Origin: Vibrio syngnathi
GTDB lineage: Bacteria > Pseudomonadota > Gammaproteobacteria > Enterobacterales > Vibrionaceae
Assembly (NCBI RefSeq): GCF_002119525.1
Contig: NZ_CP017917.1
Coordinates: 1,488,001 to 1,552,000, forward strand
Reading direction: 5' to 3'
DNA length: 64,000 nucleotides
Positions within the stretch are counted from its first letter, which is position 1; every line of letters starts with the position of its first letter. The position numbers and the translations under genes were made by a program. This document shows positions 1 through 8,130 of this stretch, piece by piece. The notes below the pieces were generated by a model. The model saw only the letters and a program-made list of their open reading frames with translations. It made no database searches and had not been told where the DNA came from.

Positions 1-2
1 TA

Positions 3-923
3 GATGAAGTGCCTTGGATCGGTTATGTGCTCAACCAAGCCGCTCGTTTTGCGGTACCTCTGTTCTTCCTGATTTCTGGTTACCTTATTCAGCCCAAGTT
101 GGCTGCATCGCCATGGGAAACCGTCCTGAACTACTCTAAACCACTGCTTAAAGTTTGGTTGGCATGGAGCATCATTTGCTTAGTGATGCCATTCAATCTC
201 GCGAAGGTAGGAGAGTTTGGCTATCTAGGTGAACGTGAAGGCTATTGGGGTTTCTTAATGAGCACTCCTCTTAACTCATTCTTAGAGGGAGGTCTGGTGC
301 ATTTGTGGTTCATTCCAGCCCTTGTTTGCGCAGTGTTGATCATCGCTTTATTGATTGATTTGAAACTCAACAAACTGTTATTACCGATCGCTATTGCACT
401 CTATGGCTATGGTGTTTTGGCAGGAAGCTACGCAACGCTGACCGGATTAGAAGCACCCTTCTTCACGCGTAACGGCCCGTTCTTTGGCACATTAATGGTG
501 ACCTTAGGTTTCCTTATTCGTCAGAATCAATGGAAGGTGTCATCAACTAAAGCGTTGGGGTTATTAGCGTTAGGCATGTTGATTCACTTTGCTGAGGCGG
601 CATGGTTAACTCGGTTTGATATCGCCTTTAATATTCACGATTTCTTATTTGGTACGGCTTTGTGGGGGATTGGTGTGTTCATGTGGCTTTTAGCTAATCC
701 AAACATGGGTAACTACGCTTGGGTTCGTGCCATTTCAAATCGTATGCTGGGTATCTACGTCAGCCATTTGCTGATCATTATCGTGTTGTTCAATGTCTGT
801 GGAATATTGGGCATCACTGAACTCGCTAAAGATATCACCGTGTTCTTCGGCACCTTTATCCTCAGTTTTATATTGATCGCTGGTATAGAAAAAACGCCAC
901 TGCGACACTGGTTACTTCGTTAG
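3..923 (+). CDS. Acyltransferase 3 family membrane protein (5' end outside window)
   Basis: The reading frame is already open at the left edge (Asp-Glu-Val before the first possible start), so the gene begins upstream and about 307 codons are visible. The protein is hydrophobic with about ten membrane segments. An N-terminal Phe-Ala-Val-Pro-Leu-Phe-Phe-Leu-Ile-Ser-Gly-Tyr stretch is typical of the acyltransferase 3 family (OafA/YrhL/WecH type), integral inner-membrane enzymes that acylate sugars of surface polymers. The N-terminal catalytic His region lies outside the window. The substrate cannot be told. It converges on the AraC gene, with a 13-bp-stem hairpin between them. Confidence 0.8.
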   Translation, partial: DEVPWIGYVLNQAARFAVPLFFLISGYLIQPKLAASPWETVLNYSKPLLKVWLAWSIICLVMPFNLAKVGEFGYLGEREGYWGFLMSTPLNSFLEGGLVHLWFIPALVCAVLIIALLIDLKLNKLLLPIAIALYGYGVLAGSYATLTGLEAPFFTRNGPFFGTLMVTLGFLIRQNQWKVSSTKALGLLALGMLIHFAEAAWLTRFDIAFNIHDFLFGTALWGIGVFMWLLANPNMGNYAWVRAISNRMLGIYVSHLLIIIVLFNVCGILGITELAKDITVFFGTFILSFILIAGIEKTPLRHWLLR

Positions 924-1018
924 TACTCATCTAGCTAACGACGCATTACAGGCCTTGTGACAAACCTCTGTCTGTAATTTTCCTTGCTACAACATTCTTT
1001 TGTGTAACGAGGTTCGCC

Positions 1019-1053
1019 TTGCCAGTGAAAGCACTAACTCGCTTTCACTGGCA
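1019..1053. terminator. Hairpin between convergent genes
   Basis: A 13-bp perfect inverted repeat (TGCCAGTGAAAGC and its complement, 9-nt loop) lies between the converging acyltransferase and AraC genes. There is no clear T-run, so it may be a 3'-end stabiliser rather than a classical intrinsic terminator. Confidence 0.5.
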
Positions 1054-1081
1054 GCCTTAAGCTTCAACATGCCTTTTCCAC

Positions 1082-1921
1082 TTATGCGTTACTCTCTTTT
1101 AACCACTGACGTGGAGACACACCCGATACATGCTGAAATGCGCGTGAAAAACCTGAATAACTGCTGTAACCCACTTCATCAGCGACCCAGTTGATGGGCT
1201 TATTTTGCAGTAGCAGAGATTGAGCTACGGAAACGCGCCACTTTTGCACGTAATCTCCCGGTGTTTCACCCACTTCACGCTTGAACGCCTCAATAAATTG
1301 AGTACGAGACATCGCTGCCAGTGACGCCATTTCTACAACCGAAAAGTGACGAGCAGGCAACCGGTGAATGGCCGTCACTACAGGAGCAAGCCTTGGGTGT
1401 GCAAGAGCAGAGAAAACGCCGCTATCGATCTTCTGTTGTTCAATGAGATGACGGAAAATTAAAGCCATCAATGCATCACTCAATCTATCCATTAGATATT
1501 GTTGCCCCGACGATTGTTGTCCTGAAGATTCTTGCCCCGACTCTCGAAATAGCACCTCAATCACGGGCATTAAGTTCGGTGCATCTTCAAACGGAATCAC
1601 TATCATGTCGGGCAGAGCCGATAATAAAGGATTCATCTGCCCTGAACGATACTCTACATTCGCACACACAAGCTCTGCGCCTTCTCCCACACCTTCAATT
1701 GCATGTGGTGTGCTATTCGGCAGATAAATAATACAGGGCTGAGAAAGCTGCCTGCATTCCGTATGAGCACCAGACAAGGTCAACTCCCCCGAGCTTAATA
1801 CATGAAGGTGCCCTTCTTTGCCTTGTTGCGCGTTAAATGACGACACCCCACACAGGTTTCCAGAATAGAAAACGCCAGTGCGTATCGAGAAGTGTTCCAT
1901 TAATTGTGACAGCAGATCCAT
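1082..1921 (-). CDS. AraC family transcriptional regulator with cupin-type N-terminus
   Basis: A 279-aa protein when started at the ATG at 1921, which has GGAGGG just upstream; a longer TTG start at 1936 would run through that RBS. The N-terminal half (about 1-170) is the cupin_6-like sensor domain of the AraC group that regulates dehydrogenases and oxidoreductases. The C-terminal 100 residues hold two helix-turn-helix units (second: Ile-Asn-Trp-Val-Ala-Asp-Glu-Val-Gly-Tyr...Phe-Ser-Arg-Ala-Phe). It is divergent from the YHS gene across 110 bp, so it may control that gene; this is inference from position. The effector is unknown. Confidence 0.85.
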   Translation of the reverse strand: MDLLSQLMEHFSIRTGVFYSGNLCGVSSFNAQQGKEGHLHVLSSGELTLSGAHTECRQLSQPCIIYLPNSTPHAIEGVGEGAELVCANVEYRSGQMNPLLSALPDMIVIPFEDAPNLMPVIEVLFRESGQESSGQQSSGQQYLMDRLSDALMALIFRHLIEQQKIDSGVFSALAHPRLAPVVTAIHRLPARHFSVVEMASLAAMSRTQFIEAFKREVGETPGDYVQKWRVSVAQSLLLQNKPINWVADEVGYSSYSGFSRAFQHVSGVSPRQWLKESNA

Positions 1922-2031
1922 GCACCCTCCGAACAATTCGCTTACTTTTAAGTTCTTTTGTCCCTTTATAGACCGGACAAGTGGGCTAAATTACTTCAAA
2001 CAAAATAACCAACACTGACAAGGAACTTGAT

Positions 2032-2508
2032 ATGTCACACATGAAATCGACCAGTCAAACAATCACTCTATTGGCCGCGTTACTAGGAACCAGCTTTTCG
2101 TTAATGGCAGCAGACCTTGATATGAGTGTCGACAACAATGACATCGCCATTAAAGGTTATGACCCTGTCGCTTACTTTGCCAATGAGGGGCCAGTTAAAG
2201 GCACATCTGAATTCACAGCGACTTATAAGAATGCGATTTATAACTTTGTGAGCAGTGAAAACCGAGATGAATTCCGATCTAACCCATCGGCTTATGCTCC
2301 TCAATATGGTGGCTATTGTGCCTTTGGTGTGGCGATGGGTAAGAAATTTGAAACGGACCCACTAGCTTGGAAAGTAGAAGGTGGGAAGCTGTACTTGAAC
2401 TTAGATAAGTCAGTTCAAAAGCGTTGGCTGGAGAATACGCAAGAATTCATCCAAGACGCCAACAGCAATTGGACGACGATCAAAACTGTCGAAGCTTATA
2501 AGCTCTAA
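2032..2508 (+). CDS. YHS domain-containing exported protein
   Basis: 158 aa. An N-terminal signal peptide (hydrophobic about 9-27, cleavage near Met-Ala-Ala-Asp) precedes a YHS domain at about 40-90 (Ile-Lys-Gly-Tyr-Asp-Pro-Val-Ala-Tyr-Phe...Tyr-Gly-Gly-Tyr-Cys-Ala-Phe-Gly). YHS proteins are small periplasmic or lipid-linked proteins thought to bind metal; no reaction is established for this subgroup. The ATG at 2032 is preceded by AAGGA. The stop codon is formed inside a 7-bp tandem repeat that runs 75 bp downstream to an intrinsic terminator. It sits divergent to an AraC regulator. Confidence 0.85.
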   Translation: MSHMKSTSQTITLLAALLGTSFSLMAADLDMSVDNNDIAIKGYDPVAYFANEGPVKGTSEFTATYKNAIYNFVSSENRDEFRSNPSAYAPQYGGYCAFGVAMGKKFETDPLAWKVEGGKLYLNLDKSVQKRWLENTQEFIQDANSNWTTIKTVEAYKL

Positions 2509-2583
2509 GCTCTAAGCTCTAAACTCTAAGCTCTAAGCTCTAAACTCTAAACTCTAAACTCTAAGCTTTAAGTTCTAGATTCT
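2500..2583 (+). repeat. Heptanucleotide tandem repeat (AAGCTCT/AAACTCT), about 12 units
   Basis: Unit AAGCTCT with AAACTCT variants. Nine near-perfect units occupy 2500-2562 and three decaying ones run to 2583. The first unit supplies the last codons and TAA stop of the YHS gene. As 7 is not a multiple of 3, TAA recurs in all three frames. The array lies wholly between the stop and the terminator at 2615, so it should be transcribed as 3' UTR. Confidence 0.95.
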
Positions 2584-2614
2584 AGCATTCAACATTTATC
2601 CATTGCCCACTAAC

Positions 2615-2650
2615 AAAACGGAAGCGACCGAACGCTTCCGTTTTTATTTT
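2615..2650 (+). terminator. Intrinsic terminator of the YHS gene
   Basis: A 12-bp stem (AAAACGGAAGCG / CGCTTCCGTTTT, 6-nt loop) is followed by a T-rich tail. It lies inside the spurious upstream extension of the next ORF, which supports the later start chosen for that gene. Confidence 0.85.
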
Positions 2651-2809
2651 CACGGCTCAAATACAGATAAGCTGCCAATTATTGATAACACCAAGATAAA
2701 CAGCGATGTAACGCTCAAATCAGAGAGAAATCAGTGCGATTTCAGCACGAATAAAAACCATTTTTATTCTATACTCCTAAAGATAAGCTTTTCTTTTCAT
2801 GGAAGAATA

Positions 2810-3445
2810 ATGATATTACCTAAGATTTTAGCCACAGGACTCTATGCTTTATCAACACTGACTTACGCTGCTTCATGGCAGTTCGTAAAAAGTGAAGATG
2901 GCATCATCATTGATAAGAGACCTCACACTGAAGGCTTGGTAGAAATACGAGCACAAATGCAAACGCCCACCACTTATTCTAGTTTTTTGCTGTTATTGGA
3001 AGACAGCGAGAACGTGCCAAACTGGATAGATAACGTATCGGAAAGTCGTGTCTTGATGCAGATATCTGAGGATGAAAATATCGTCTATACCCAGTTCAAA
3101 GCGCCTTGGCCTGCTAGAGACCGAGATATGGTGACCTACTCAAAATACAGTATCGAGGATGGGCAGTTTGTCTTGTCGATCAAGGATGCGTCTGATTATT
3201 TGGCGAAAGAGTCGGGGTACATTCGAATTTATGATGTAGATGCCTTATGGACTCTGCAACCGCTCACCAATGGTAATACCTACATCACCTACACCGCTTA
3301 CGCGAACGCAGGTGGCATCCTGCCAAATTGGTTAATGAACAAATTATCGATTGATAGTGCACTGAGCACGTTTAAAGGGCTAAAAGAACAATTACAGAAG
3401 TACCAAGGCCAACAACACCCTAACCTGCCAAGTGAGTCTCGCTAA
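2810..3445 (+). CDS. START domain-containing exported protein
   Basis: 211 aa from the ATG at 2810, with GGAAG five bases before it. An upstream in-frame start (2603) would read through the preceding terminator and give 69 residues of non-protein-like sequence. Residues 1-18 form a signal peptide (Ile-Leu-Ala-Thr-Gly...Thr-Tyr-Ala-Ala). The rest matches bacterial START/SRPBCC lipid-binding proteins: Trp-Gln-Phe-Val-Lys at the start, Val-Pro-Asn-Trp-Ile near residue 70, and an Ala-Pro-Trp-Pro-Ala-Arg-Asp-Arg-Asp motif near 100 that is typical of START proteins. It probably binds a hydrophobic ligand in the periplasm; the ligand is unknown. Confidence 0.8.
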   Translation: MILPKILATGLYALSTLTYAASWQFVKSEDGIIIDKRPHTEGLVEIRAQMQTPTTYSSFLLLLEDSENVPNWIDNVSESRVLMQISEDENIVYTQFKAPWPARDRDMVTYSKYSIEDGQFVLSIKDASDYLAKESGYIRIYDVDALWTLQPLTNGNTYITYTAYANAGGILPNWLMNKLSIDSALSTFKGLKEQLQKYQGQQHPNLPSESR

Positions 3446-3486
3446 CGGAACAAGTAGATAAGTAAATAGGGGAATAAGATTAAAAG

Positions 3487-4017
3487 CTAAGGCCTTCGAG
3501 CGAGGTCTCGAGCTAAGATAAGCGCTAAACCAAACACCTGAAGAAACAGGGCGATATTCTTGTAGAAAGCCATTTTTTCATCGAGCCTTTGGATTAATTC
3601 AACCAAGGTCAGATTATCCAAATAGTAGTCATCAATTCGTGCTCGTTGGGCTTCTTGAGCACTGTTTATCAGCATCATAAGCTTGGGTAAATTAGCCAAC
3701 GAGATGGCTGGCACCTCATCACTCACCCAACTCCGAAGTTGTCCGCGAAGCGCTTCATCAAGAATAGTGGCGGGTTGTGCGGCTTCCTTAGATAGCTTAT
3801 CAAGGTGAATAAGAATAGCTTCACGCTTGCGCTCTAAGGTTTCGATCGTATTCCAGGCCAGTTGTATTGAGTACACATTGCCGTATTTACGATCCTTGTA
3901 TTCCGATTTTTCCGCTTCAATTTTGTCGAGCACCAAGCTCGACATGACAATAGCCATGACGTTCAGTATGAGACCTGCAAGGACAATCGCCCAAGCAGGA
4001 GGAAGGCGTAATGCCAT
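3487..4017 (-). CDS. Conserved hypothetical protein with two membrane helices and a coiled-coil middle
   Basis: 176 aa, AGGGAG before the ATG. A membrane segment (about 8-30) is followed by a charged, coiled-coil-prone central part (about 33-140, rich in Glu/Lys/Leu heptads) and a second membrane segment near the C-terminus (about 150-168). I do not recognise a family. Its start lies 8 bp downstream of the MAPEG gene stop, so the two are very likely one operon transcribed leftwards. The topology suggests a periplasmic helical domain held by both ends. Confidence 0.7.
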   Translation of the reverse strand: MALRLPPAWAIVLAGLILNVMAIVMSSLVLDKIEAEKSEYKDRKYGNVYSIQLAWNTIETLERKREAILIHLDKLSKEAAQPATILDEALRGQLRSWVSDEVPAISLANLPKLMMLINSAQEAQRARIDDYYLDNLTLVELIQRLDEKMAFYKNIALFLQVFGLALILARDLARRP

Positions 4018-4025
4018 AATGCTCC

Positions 4026-4412
4026 CTAGAACATTTTATCAAAAGGTAGGTAAGCTAAGTTTAGAACAATCAAAGAGATCATGCAGATAAGCGTTAACAC
4101 CATGCCCACTTTTCTACCCTTTAAGTTTTTTGCCAGAATACCTTTTGCATGAATCACACGCCCCAGAATAAATGCAACACCAATGGCATGAATAAGCCAC
4201 ACACTGACACCATTCATCTCTAAAAAGCCCATCAAAATAACCGTAATTGGGATGTAATCCATTGCATTACTTTGTGCGGAACGTGCTATCTGTAGCGACT
4301 CAACACCGCCATCTGCATGAGCAACCAGATTGATTCGTCTTTGCTTAATGACTTCTATCGCCAACCAAATCATTACGACCGTCAGTAAGGCTGCGTAAAG
4401 TGCTGTAACCAT
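4026..4412 (-). CDS. MAPEG family membrane protein
   Basis: 128 aa with four predicted membrane helices. It has the MAPEG (membrane-associated proteins in eicosanoid and glutathione metabolism) hallmarks: Arg-Xaa-Xaa-Asn near residue 26 (Arg-Arg-Ile-Asn), Gln-Ser-Asn-Ala-Xaa-Glu/Asp-Tyr-Xaa-Pro, and Gly-Arg-Xaa-Xaa-His-Ala-Lys-Gly. Family members are trimeric glutathione transferases or peroxidases of the inner membrane; the bacterial substrate is undefined. GGAAAA precedes the ATG. It is first gene of a probable two-gene operon with the 176-aa protein. Confidence 0.85.
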   Translation of the reverse strand: MVTALYAALLTVVMIWLAIEVIKQRRINLVAHADGGVESLQIARSAQSNAMDYIPITVILMGFLEMNGVSVWLIHAIGVAFILGRVIHAKGILAKNLKGRKVGMVLTLICMISLIVLNLAYLPFDKMF

Positions 4413-4505
4413 TATATTTTCCTATTACTTTGAGTTTGTTGAGCGTATTTCGCTCACCTATCGACGGATGAGTTCAACAACGAATGATATTCGCGCCCGA
4501 ACATT

Positions 4506-4523
4506 TGTAAGAGATCTCTCACA
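4506..4523. promoter_or_regulatory. GacA/VarA (UvrY) box upstream of the csrB-like RNA
   Basis: TGTAAG-N6-CTCACA matches the GacA upstream activating sequence TGTAAGN6CTTACA with one change. It starts about 178 bp before the predicted 5' end of the CsrB-like RNA, the distance range seen for UvrY/GacA sites at csrB promoters. A second half site (GTAAGAGAT) follows at 4530-4538. Confidence 0.75.
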
Positions 4524-4683
4524 CCGAACGTAAGAGATCACAATCAAGCTTCGCAGAAAAAAGAAAAATTACAAACCCAACCCCTTGTTTTATATGAATC
4601 CACGCATATTTATTTTAGTTAACGAGGATATTTATTTCCTAAGGCTAATTGCGAATAAAGCCTCCAAAGTGTTTAATATCCAA

Positions 4684-4998
4684 GTCGACAGGGAGTTGGC
4701 AGGAACAGGGAAAAGCCTAACGGATTAGGTATCTTCAGGATGAAGATTTGATGGCTTAGGATGAGTGATCAGCAAGGAAGTTTTACTCTAGGATAGAGTC
4801 ACTTGTCAGGATGATGAGTTAGCATGGACACCGCTAGGAAGGCGATGGATTGGATAGGTTAAAGGATTTAGCCAAATCAAGGAACGATGCAAGGAGCATA
4901 CGTGACCTTATTAAAAAATAAGTAACAACGTCAGTAGCAGGATGGCTACGAAAAAGAATAAACCCCGTTTGGTGAAAGCCAAACGGGGTTTCTTTTTT
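4684..4998 (+). ncRNA. csrB: CsrB-family regulatory RNA (CsrA-sequestering)
   Basis: The predicted 5' end GTCGACAGGGAGT is the same as the start of E. coli CsrB. The 315-nt stretch holds 17 GGA motifs, many as AGGA/CAGGAT in small hairpin loops, and ends in a strong GC-rich terminator with a T-run. There is no ORF with an RBS on this strand. CsrB RNAs bind many CsrA dimers and so relieve translational repression. Expression is driven by the BarA/UvrY (VarS/VarA) system, in line with the TGTAAG-N6-CTCACA box upstream. Vibrios carry several such RNAs; which paralogue this is cannot be told here. Confidence 0.92.
4958..4998. terminator. Bidirectional terminator (csrB-like RNA / yjiG)
   Basis: A 13-bp stem AAACCCCGTTTGG / CCAAACGGGGTTT with 6-nt loop has T-runs on both strands. 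It ends the CsrB-like RNA on the plus strand and the yjiH-yjiG operon on the minus strand. Confidence 0.9.
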
Positions 4999-5059
4999 CA
5001 ACGTCGAAAAGCTATTAGTAACTAATCGCTCCAATAGTAGCTAACCGTTCAAAGCCACG

Positions 5060-5527
5060 TTACAAAATAATGTTCATCAAAAACATAGCACCAAACGCAT
5101 TCAATACTGAAATCGCGATCATCACAGGGATATAACGACCTTCAGTACCAATTGGTCCCATGATGCGTCCCATATATTGCACCTGAGAACCCATCAAGTA
5201 GATAGCTGGCGCCAAGATAGCAATATGGTTGCCGTTCAGAATGCCTTGGTCAAACAGCGTGATAACCACACCGACTGCACCACCCATCGACATCCACGCG
5301 CCAATCAATACTGCTGCCGCTTCGCCCGGTAAACCAAATACCGCCATGATAGGTGCAAACACACTACCCATCAGATCCAGTGCACCCGTAATCTGCAACG
5401 CCTTAATAATCACAAACGCCATCAGAACATTAGGTACTGTAGAGGTTGTAGCAATAACCCAGCCTTTCTTAGCACCTTCAACGAAAATATCAGTAACCAT
5501 TGGTTTCTTTGCTTTAACTTCGCTCAT
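5060..5527 (-). CDS. yjiG: YjiG family inner membrane protein (SpmB-like)
   Basis: 155 aa, hydrophobic, with a nucleoside-recognition (Gate/SpmB-like) fold: Gly-rich helices such as Leu-Ile-Gly-Ala-Trp-Met-Ser-Met-Gly-Gly-Ala. Its start overlaps the end of the yjiH gene (ATGA), showing translational coupling, as in the E. coli yjiH-yjiG pair. The biochemical role is unknown; homologues pair with SpmA-like proteins and are proposed transporters. Confidence 0.85.
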   Translation of the reverse strand: MSEVKAKKPMVTDIFVEGAKKGWVIATTSTVPNVLMAFVIIKALQITGALDLMGSVFAPIMAVFGLPGEAAAVLIGAWMSMGGAVGVVITLFDQGILNGNHIAILAPAIYLMGSQVQYMGRIMGPIGTEGRYIPVMIAISVLNAFGAMFLMNIIL

Positions 5528-6264
5528 TATGCTACTTCCTCTTCCAGTTTTTGTTCTTTGTCTGATTTTGTTTTGTCTTCTTTACCTTCAGTAATATTGA
5601 GGTAAAGGCGGAATAAGTTCGCACCAACAAACTTGAAGATAAACATCACCGCAACAGCAAGACCTATTGACGATGTCACTGCCAAAGAACCATCCATCGC
5701 TGTCAGAGTAAACAGCACCGCACCTGAAGAGAAAAAGTTAACGATCGCCGCACCCGCAGTAAACTGGAACATGGTGAACACATCGGTTTCACGCTTAGTC
5801 AAATGCCCTTCATCTTTGAGCTGACGTGTCATCGCAGCACCCGCATCGGTACTTTGCAGGGAAGCAATCAGTGCCAAGCCTGAGTTACCTGGAATGCCCA
5901 TTAAAGGACGAAGTAGTGGAGTTAGTAGTTTACGAGCCGCGTCCAGTGCACCGTAGTGCTCAAGTACGTTAATCATGCCCAATGCAAACATCACGGTCGG
6001 AATAAGTGTCAATGCAAAAATGAAACCGTCGCGCGCACCACTACCGCCTTTTCCACGCAGTGACGTGGTTGCTGCTTGAATACCATCGGCCGACTCACTC
6101 ACATCGTAAGCAACCTTGCCGAATGAACCGTTAAGCGTCGTAAAATCGAGCACTCCATACCATTCATTGGACTGCATTAAGCCTGAAAAGAACACAATCG
6201 CGAACGCGAGTGCGATATAGCTGCCGATCGTGACTTTACGATCGGTTTTGGTTGGATTAGTCAT
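5527..6264 (-). CDS. yjiH: YjiH family inner membrane protein (SpmA-like)
   Basis: 245 aa with several membrane helices. A central Gly-Asn-Ser-Gly-Leu-Ala-Leu-Ile-Ala-Ser-Leu-Gln-Ser-Thr-Asp-Ala-Gly-Ala-Ala segment is typical of YjiH and nucleoside-recognition domains. A charged C-terminal tail (about 225-245, Lys/Glu/Asp) is cytoplasmic. GAGG lies upstream of the ATG. It is the first gene of the two-gene yjiHG operon and is divergent from nhaD over 426 bp. Function is unknown beyond a likely transport complex with YjiG. Confidence 0.85.
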   Translation of the reverse strand: MTNPTKTDRKVTIGSYIALAFAIVFFSGLMQSNEWYGVLDFTTLNGSFGKVAYDVSESADGIQAATTSLRGKGGSGARDGFIFALTLIPTVMFALGMINVLEHYGALDAARKLLTPLLRPLMGIPGNSGLALIASLQSTDAGAAMTRQLKDEGHLTKRETDVFTMFQFTAGAAIVNFFSSGAVLFTLTAMDGSLAVTSSIGLAVAVMFIFKFVGANLFRLYLNITEGKEDKTKSDKEQKLEEEVA

Positions 6265-6690
6265 AAGGACCTCTATACATCTCGTTTATGTGGAACAGAA
6301 CACGTATAGATAGTGCAAACTAATGAGAAAAAGGTTAATGACCAAAATCAAATAGTGCATCAGTTTAAATAAAAGAACCAAAGCAACATATAAAACTGTG
6401 ATTAGCATTTAAAAGCAGAAGCATACGCTAAATAGATTAGAATATTTATCATACAAAACTAAACAAACCTAGCTTCAACACCGCAACCAAAAGGGCACAT
6501 AATTGTCACAATAATCAGGCTTCGAATAGAAAGCTCAAAAAAATCTTTCATCGTGATCTCACGTTTTCACCCAATCTACTGTTTTCAATATAATCTATTG
6601 AATTATTAAGATATCTATCACACTGCACAGGATTATTTAGGTCTACGCTTTTACCCGTGTTAATAACTTATTAACTTCGGAGCGTAATCC
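6265..6690. other. Divergent intergenic region yjiH / nhaD
   Basis: 426 bp, AT-rich, must carry promoters for both neighbours. I see no gene or RNA. A short dyad CGTGA-TC-TCACG at 6552-6563 is the only clear symmetric element. Confidence 0.5.
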
Positions 6691-8130
6691 ATGTTAAGTA
6701 TCCAGCTTTCTGCTGTTCTCTCTTTATTATTTTTTTCTACCGTAGCAGGCGCTGCCACTTCTCAGTTAGGAGAACCGCTCAAGCTAACTAGCTCGTTTGC
6801 TGGCTACCTATCGCTGACCATTTTCGTTGTCGCCTACATAGTGGTGATGATGGAAGAATACCTAAAGCTCCGAAAATCCAAACCCGTTCTACTTGCCGCT
6901 GGCCTGATCTGGATAATCATTGGCTTTACCTACCAAGAACACAACCTTGTTGAAGTCGCTAAACAAGCGCTCGAACACAACTTACTCGAATACGCCGAAC
7001 TATTACTCTTTCTACTCGTCGCCATGACATACATTAGCGCGATGGAAGAGAGAAGACTGTTTGATGCGTTGCAAGCGTGGATGGTAGGCAAAGGCTTTAA
7101 CTTTCGCTCTTTGTTCTGGATAACCGGTATTCTAGCCTTCTTTATCTCACCTATCGCCGACAACCTCACGACAGCTCTACTGATGTGCGCTGTGGTTCTT
7201 AAAGTGGCAGGTTCTAACCCTAAATTCGTCAACCTAGCCTGCGTGAATATCGTGATAGCCGCCAACGCTGGCGGTGCGTTTAGTCCATTCGGCGACATCA
7301 CAACGCTCATGGTGTGGCAGGCTGGTTATGTGAGTTTTAGCGAGTTCATTCCTTTGTTTATTCCTTCGGTGATGAATTACCTCGTCCCTGCGTTGATCAT
7401 GTCTTACTTTGTACCCACCACTCAGCCCGACACAGTCCATCAACACGTTGAATTAAAACGTGGTGCGAGGCGCATCGTATTCTTGTTTATTATGACAATA
7501 GCGACCGCTGTTGCTTTTCATGCCGTACTCCACTTCCCTCCAGTAATGGGCATGATGATGGGGCTCGCCTATCTGCAGTTCTTTGGTTATTACTTACGCA
7601 AGACTTTGCCCAACTCACTCGCCAAGAAAAAGGCGGTGGCGATCGCCAATAACGATGAAGGCGCCCTGAAACGACTCGGTTCTGTTGTGCCATTCGATGT
7701 ATTTCGAAGAGTGTCGCATGCCGAATGGGACACGCTTTTGTTCTTCTACGGCGTGGTAATGTGTGTCGGTGGCTTGAGTCTACTTGGTTACTTGGAATTA
7801 GCTTCGGGCGTGATGTATAGCCAGTGGGATCCAATTTGGGCCAACGTCATGGTGGGGATCTTATCGGCTATTGTCGATAACATTCCGGTGATGTTTGCGG
7901 TGTTATCCATGGAGCCACAAATGTCGATGGGCAACTGGCTACTGATCACTTTAACTGCAGGGGTTGGCGGCAGCTTGTTATCTATAGGTAGTGCAGCAGG
8001 TGTGGCATTGATGGGGGCGGCGCATGGTAAGTACACCTTCTTTGGCCACTTAAAATGGATGCCAGTAATCATGATTGGTTACGGGGTCAGTATCGCCGCT
8101 CACCTATGGCTGAACGGTGATATGTTCTAG
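6691..8130 (+). CDS. nhaD: Na+/H+ antiporter NhaD
   Basis: 479 aa with an N-terminal hydrophobic leader and about 12 further membrane segments, the usual NhaD length. Ion-transporter superfamily motifs are visible: Ser-Pro-Ile-Ala-Asp-Asn-Leu-Thr-Thr-Ala-Leu near residue 155, Asn-Ala-Gly-Gly-Ala-Phe-Ser-Pro-Phe-Gly-Asp near 195, and Val-Asp-Asn-Ile-Pro-Val-Met near 395. NhaD exchanges cytoplasmic Na+ or Li+ for protons and is typical of marine vibrios. The stop overlaps the end of the convergent lipoprotein gene by 4 bp. Confidence 0.93.
   Translation: MLSIQLSAVLSLLFFSTVAGAATSQLGEPLKLTSSFAGYLSLTIFVVAYIVVMMEEYLKLRKSKPVLLAAGLIWIIIGFTYQEHNLVEVAKQALEHNLLEYAELLLFLLVAMTYISAMEERRLFDALQAWMVGKGFNFRSLFWITGILAFFISPIADNLTTALLMCAVVLKVAGSNPKFVNLACVNIVIAANAGGAFSPFGDITTLMVWQAGYVSFSEFIPLFIPSVMNYLVPALIMSYFVPTTQPDTVHQHVELKRGARRIVFLFIMTIATAVAFHAVLHFPPVMGMMMGLAYLQFFGYYLRKTLPNSLAKKKAVAIANNDEGALKRLGSVVPFDVFRRVSHAEWDTLLFFYGVVMCVGGLSLLGYLELASGVMYSQWDPIWANVMVGILSAIVDNIPVMFAVLSMEPQMSMGNWLLITLTAGVGGSLLSIGSAAGVALMGAAHGKYTFFGHLKWMPVIMIGYGVSIAAHLWLNGDMF

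Noticed and set aside
1471..1731. 86-aa plus-strand ORF inside the AraC gene
   Set aside because: Shadow of the AraC coding frame; poor composition and no RBS.
2500..2583. CRISPR-like array
   Set aside because: Units are 7 bp head-to-tail with no spacers and no cas genes; the same applies to 53873-53949.
2603..2809. Long N-terminal extension of the START-domain ORF
   Set aside because: It starts before the YHS terminator, reads through the hairpin and lacks an RBS; the ATG at 2810 has an RBS and a signal peptide.
4834..5034. 66-aa ORF on the minus strand
   Set aside because: Antisense to the CsrB-like RNA and its terminator; no RBS and no protein-like features.
7490..7834. 114-aa minus-strand ORF inside nhaD
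   Set aside because: Reverse-frame shadow of a clear membrane transporter gene.
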